Positions 61,263-64,000 of a stretch of 64,000 bases of DNA are shown here, one piece after another. The stretch is from Dictyobacter aurantiacus (GTDB lineage: Bacteria; Chloroflexota; Ktedonobacteria; Ktedonobacterales; Ktedonobacteraceae), in assembly GCF_003967515.1 (NCBI RefSeq), contig NZ_BIFQ01000001.1, positions 3,968,001 through 4,032,000 of the forward strand, read 5' to 3'. The notes beneath the pieces are model-generated. The model saw nothing but the letters and a program-made list of their open reading frames with translations. It did no database searches and was not told the origin of the DNA. Every line of letters starts with the position of its first letter. Positions within the stretch are counted from its first letter, which is position 1. A program made the translations under genes and the position numbers.

Positions 61263-61850
61263 CTAGCGCTGTGGTGGAAGCTCTGTCCATTTCGACTGCG
61301 GTGGCGGCGATGTATAGTTTGCCAGGCCATCCAGTAGTGCCGCCGGGGTCTGATAATGGAGCAGAAGCCGGGTATGAAATGGTTGGATAAAACCTTCTTT
61401 TGATGCATGTTCTATAAGCGCGAGCAAAGGCAGAAAAAATTGTGCCACGTCCAGCAGCCCGATTGGTTTGGTATGAATGCCGATCTGGGCCCAGGTTGTA
61501 ATCTCAAACAGTTCATCGAAGGTCCCAAAGCCGCCGGGGAGGGCAATAAAGGCATCCGAGAGATCAGCCATCAATGCCTTTCGCTCATGCATACTATTTA
61601 CAGTATATAATCTGGTTAAATGTTCATGGGCAACTTCACGCTGAAAAAGTCCTCTTGGCAGGACCCCGATGACCTCGCCACCGGCCTCCAATGCGGCGTC
61701 CGCGATCGAGCCCATCAAACCGAGGCGCCCTCCGCCATAGACCACACCAATGCCACGACCGGCCATTTCCTGTCCCAGTTCACGTGCCGCCTGAACAAAT
61801 TCGGGTCGTACACCCCGATTTGAGCCAGCAAAAACACAGATCCGACTCAT
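61263..61850 (-). CDS. LOG family protein (TIGR00730; nucleotide 5'-monophosphate phosphoribohydrolase)
   Basis: A 195-residue Rossmann-fold protein. Signature stretches are VYGGGRLGLMGSIADAAL and the catalytic PGGFGTFDELFE with its arginine and glutamate. Relatives cleave cytokinin riboside monophosphates or general purine nucleotides to base and ribose phosphate. In bacteria the true substrate is often AMP or related. Start at 61850 follows AAAAAGGA. Confidence 0.92.
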   Translation of the reverse strand: MSRICVFAGSNRGVRPEFVQAARELGQEMAGRGIGVVYGGGRLGLMGSIADAALEAGGEVIGVLPRGLFQREVAHEHLTRLYTVNSMHERKALMADLSDAFIALPGGFGTFDELFEITTWAQIGIHTKPIGLLDVAQFFLPLLALIEHASKEGFIQPFHTRLLLHYQTPAALLDGLANYTSPPPQSKWTELPPQR

Positions 61851-61947
61851 TCAGCTATCCTTTTTATAGTGAATAAAAAAATATATGAATTTGATTCCCT
61901 ATTGTACTGTATCTCAATCCAATCTGAAAGATCTATGGACCAATGGG

Positions 61948-62009
61948 CATGAGTGTGTTTTGGATAATGGTATACGCTCCGCGATACCATTATCCAAAAC
62001 ACACTCATG
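61948..62009. repeat. Long perfect inverted repeat (26-bp arms)
   Basis: Arms 61948-61973 and 61984-62009 are exact complements; a bulged A and a short CGC/GCG stem continue inwards. It begins two bases after the galactonate dehydratase stop. Confidence 0.93.
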
Positions 62010-62011
62010 AA

Positions 62012-63160
62012 TTACCACTCGGTGATAGAGCCATCGGCGTTGCGCCAGATGGGATTGTGCCATTGGTGTCCGGCCCTGGCCGCCTCGCGTACCCTGTCCT
62101 CATTGATCTCTACTCCCAGCCCCGGTTTGGTTGGCCGGGCCACAAATCCATCTTCGTATTTGAAGATCGATGGATCAACCAGGTAATCCAGCAGATCGGT
62201 ATGCTGGTTGTAGTGGATCTCCAGCGATTGCTCCTGGATGAAGGCGTTGGGCGTGCAGAAATCAAGCTGCAGCGAGGACGCCAGGGTCAGTGGTCCCAGG
62301 GGACAATGCGGGGCCACGGCTACGTCAAACGCCTCGGCCATCGCCGCGATCTTGCGGCCTTCCCAGATGCCACCGGTATGGCTCAAGTCGGGCTGGATGA
62401 TGTCTACGGCCCCACTGGTCAGCAGCGATTTAAAGCCCCAGCGTGTATAGAGACGTTCTCCAGTCGCGATGGGGGTACTGGTATGCCGGGCCAGTTCGAT
62501 TAGTGCCTCATTGTTCTCCGGCAGTACTGGTTCCTCAATGAACAGGAGCTTATATGGATCTAATTCTTTGGCCAGCACTTTGGCCATGCCGCGATGGATA
62601 CGTCCGTGGAAATCCACGGCCAGTCCGACGCCGTTGCCGATCGCTTCACGTACAGCCGCGATGCGCTCGACCGCTTCCTGCACCTTGAGCGCCGAATCGA
62701 TCCACTCGAAGTCAGCCGTCGCGTTCATCTTCAACGCGCTATAGCCGGCCGCCACCCGTTGTCTGGCATGTTCGGCCGCCTCGGTCGCTTTATCTCCGCC
62801 GATCCAGGAATAGACGCGCATCTTATCGCGTACGGCCCCACCCAGTAGATCATATACCGGCACGCCCAGGCTCTTTCCCTTGATATCCCAGAGGGCCTGG
62901 TCGATCCCCGAAATAGCGCTGGTCAGGACCGGTCCGCCGCGATAGAAGCCGCTGCGATAGAGGGTCTGCCAGATATCCTCAATGCGCGAGGCATCTTGCC
63001 CGATCAGGTATTCACCCATCTCGGTTACGGCTGTTTTCACCGTCTCGGCTCGTCCCTCCACTACTGGTTCACCCCAGCCCTCCACGCCATCATCCGTCGT
63101 AATCTTCAAAAAGAGCCAGCGTGGTGGCACCTTAAATAATTCAAGTTTGGCGATTTTCAT
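62012..63160 (-). CDS. dgoD: D-galactonate dehydratase
   Basis: A 382-residue enolase-superfamily enzyme, the exact usual size of DgoD. It opens MKIAKLELFKVPPRWLFLK, and has the metal and catalytic sites in AVDFHGRIHRG, FIEEPVLPEN and TGERLYTRWGF, plus the catalytic histidine in VAPHCPLGPL. It removes water from D-galactonate to give 2-keto-3-deoxygalactonate in the De Ley-Doudoroff route. ATG 63160 is chosen because GGGAAAGGGA lies upstream; the open frame up to 63406 is not conserved. Neighbouring galactonate genes (kinase, aldolase) are not present here. Confidence 0.92.
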   Translation of the reverse strand: MKIAKLELFKVPPRWLFLKITTDDGVEGWGEPVVEGRAETVKTAVTEMGEYLIGQDASRIEDIWQTLYRSGFYRGGPVLTSAISGIDQALWDIKGKSLGVPVYDLLGGAVRDKMRVYSWIGGDKATEAAEHARQRVAAGYSALKMNATADFEWIDSALKVQEAVERIAAVREAIGNGVGLAVDFHGRIHRGMAKVLAKELDPYKLLFIEEPVLPENNEALIELARHTSTPIATGERLYTRWGFKSLLTSGAVDIIQPDLSHTGGIWEGRKIAAMAEAFDVAVAPHCPLGPLTLASSLQLDFCTPNAFIQEQSLEIHYNQHTDLLDYLVDPSIFKYEDGFVARPTKPGLGVEINEDRVREAARAGHQWHNPIWRNADGSITEW

Positions 63161-63506
63161 TTCATTCCCTTTCCCGAACCCATCGGCGCCATGCTGATGG
63201 CAGGATAGTAGTGATGATGGGCGTCTCACGCAGTTCGCATATACTATCCCGTGTTTGTATTGCATGGATAATTTGAGTATAGAATGTGCTAGAGGCAAAT
63301 TCAAGCCAGGAGGATGGATAACTCCTCTATAAAATACTCCTATGCTATGGTCGAGTTCATCGCAAGGCCCTTGCTGTCCAGGCGTTCTGGAGGCCGAAGT
63401 AGCCACAAATCGTCCATCATACCGCTGAAGTAATTGTGATATGATGGAGATAAATGTGAATGTTTTGCCATTTATATAGACATACAGAGAAGCGAAAGGC
63501 TGTTTA
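63161..63506. other. Gene-free region between dgoD and the HAD gene
   Basis: About 350 bp. On the plus strand TTGTAT (63255-63260), 17 bp and TATAGA (63278-63283) form a weak promoter candidate. No RNA gene was recognised. Confidence 0.35.
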
Positions 63507-64000
63507 ATGATAAGCGCACTGGTCTTTGATTTTGATGGACTTATACTTGATACCGAAATCTCCTCTTATCAATCCTGGCAAGAAATATATACTGAATATG
63601 AGCAGCACCTTCCACTAGAGAAGTGGGCCGCCTGCATCGGGAGCGGTCCGGAAGCCTTTGATCCTCACGACTACCTTGAATTGTTGACAGGACAGGCTAT
63701 CGAGCGCGATCCGCTCGCCGAGCGCCGTCTGCGCCGCCACCTGGAGCTGATTGAGACACAGACCGTCCTGCCGGGTGTCGAGCAATATATAGAGGATGCG
63801 CGCCGCTTGAATATGAAGATCGCCGTCGCCTCAAGCTCGCCACGCTCCTGGGTCATTAGTCATCTTACTCGTCTCGGCCTGCACGAGAAATTCGACGCCA
63901 TGAAATTCGGGGATGAAGTGACGCATCGCAAGCCTCACCCTGAGCTCTACCTTTCCGCCCTGGATCTCCTTGGAGCTCAACCCGAGCAGGCCATCGCCCT
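63507..64000 (+). CDS. HAD family hydrolase (beta-phosphoglucomutase-like), cut by window end
   Basis: The visible 164 codons form a HAD subfamily IA protein. Motif I is FDFDGLILDTE with the nucleophile and acid/base aspartates, motif II is the serine in VASSSPRSW, and motif III the lysine in HRKPHPELY. A small helical cap lies between. Motif IV is beyond the end. Members are phosphosugar phosphatases or beta-phosphoglucomutases; the DFDGLILDTE opening fits both. The start follows GCGAAAGGC. Confidence 0.9.
   Translation, partial: MISALVFDFDGLILDTEISSYQSWQEIYTEYEQHLPLEKWAACIGSGPEAFDPHDYLELLTGQAIERDPLAERRLRRHLELIETQTVLPGVEQYIEDARRLNMKIAVASSSPRSWVISHLTRLGLHEKFDAMKFGDEVTHRKPHPELYLSALDLLGAQPEQAIA

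Overview
The window reads as chromosomal DNA of a large-genome soil bacterium, most likely a Ktedonobacteria-type Chloroflexota. This is an inference from gene content: a multi-precursor class II lanthipeptide locus, a CYP102-type self-sufficient P450 with a TetR partner, several carbohydrate ABC systems with AraC, ROK and LacI regulators, a stand-alone ftsZ with a long N-terminal extension, and a KGG-repeat protein. No rRNA, CRISPR array or intact transposase was seen. Clear -35/-10 promoters and AGGAGG-like ribosome sites occur throughout.

Left flank (1-12 kb): the start of a GH35 beta-galactosidase, a PhyH-type dioxygenase divergent from an AraC regulator, a tiny zinc-ribbon protein, prephenate dehydratase (pheA) convergent with a Nudix hydrolase, an Mrp-type ATPase divergent from a Crp/Fnr regulator, an operon for polyprenyl-phosphate sugar metabolism (UbiA-type transferase, UPF0104-type membrane protein, polyprenol-phosphate mannose synthase), a YacP-like NYN protein and a cysteine-rich membrane protein.

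Central accessory region (12.0-43.0 kb): two nearly identical tRNA-Asp(GTC) genes in the same orientation bracket about 31 kb. Just inside the left copy lies a decayed large serine recombinase whose last codons are antisense to the tRNA, the usual mark of an integrated element. The region holds (i) a ROK-controlled operon for alpha-glucan or dextran use (binding protein, two permeases, GH66, GH15); (ii) a lanthipeptide locus with a small membrane protein, a C39-peptidase ABC transporter, six precursor peptides and two LanM enzymes; (iii) a minus-strand catabolic cluster (PmoA-like, enolase superfamily, Gfo/Idh/MocA, ABC system) with a LacI regulator, a truncated oxidoreductase and a second LacI regulator.

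The most notable observation is that the two LanM proteins are complementary wrecks. The first has lost the dehydratase residues (the D-x-H-x-E-N motif reads N-C-T-H-E-H) but keeps a complete three-cysteine CCG-type cyclase. The second keeps the full dehydratase motif but has lost both zinc-binding cysteines of its cyclase (Ser969 and Tyr1021). Together they would make one working enzyme split over two polypeptides, serving six precursors with a shared cysteine layout.

Right flank (43-64 kb): aldo/keto reductase, a TetR-CYP102 operon with a consensus promoter overlapping a perfect 20-bp operator, an esterase with a membrane domain, an alpha/beta hydrolase, RNase Z, an XRE regulator, a DUF3267-like metalloprotease, mutM, a lipoprotein, larB, the KGG protein, ftsZ, a 41-residue lysine-rich peptide, a response regulator, a LOG-family protein, galactonate dehydratase and a HAD hydrolase cut by the window end. 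Several genes are followed by very long, perfect inverted repeats (23-41 bp arms) of unrelated sequence; two of these share an identical 26-bp flank.
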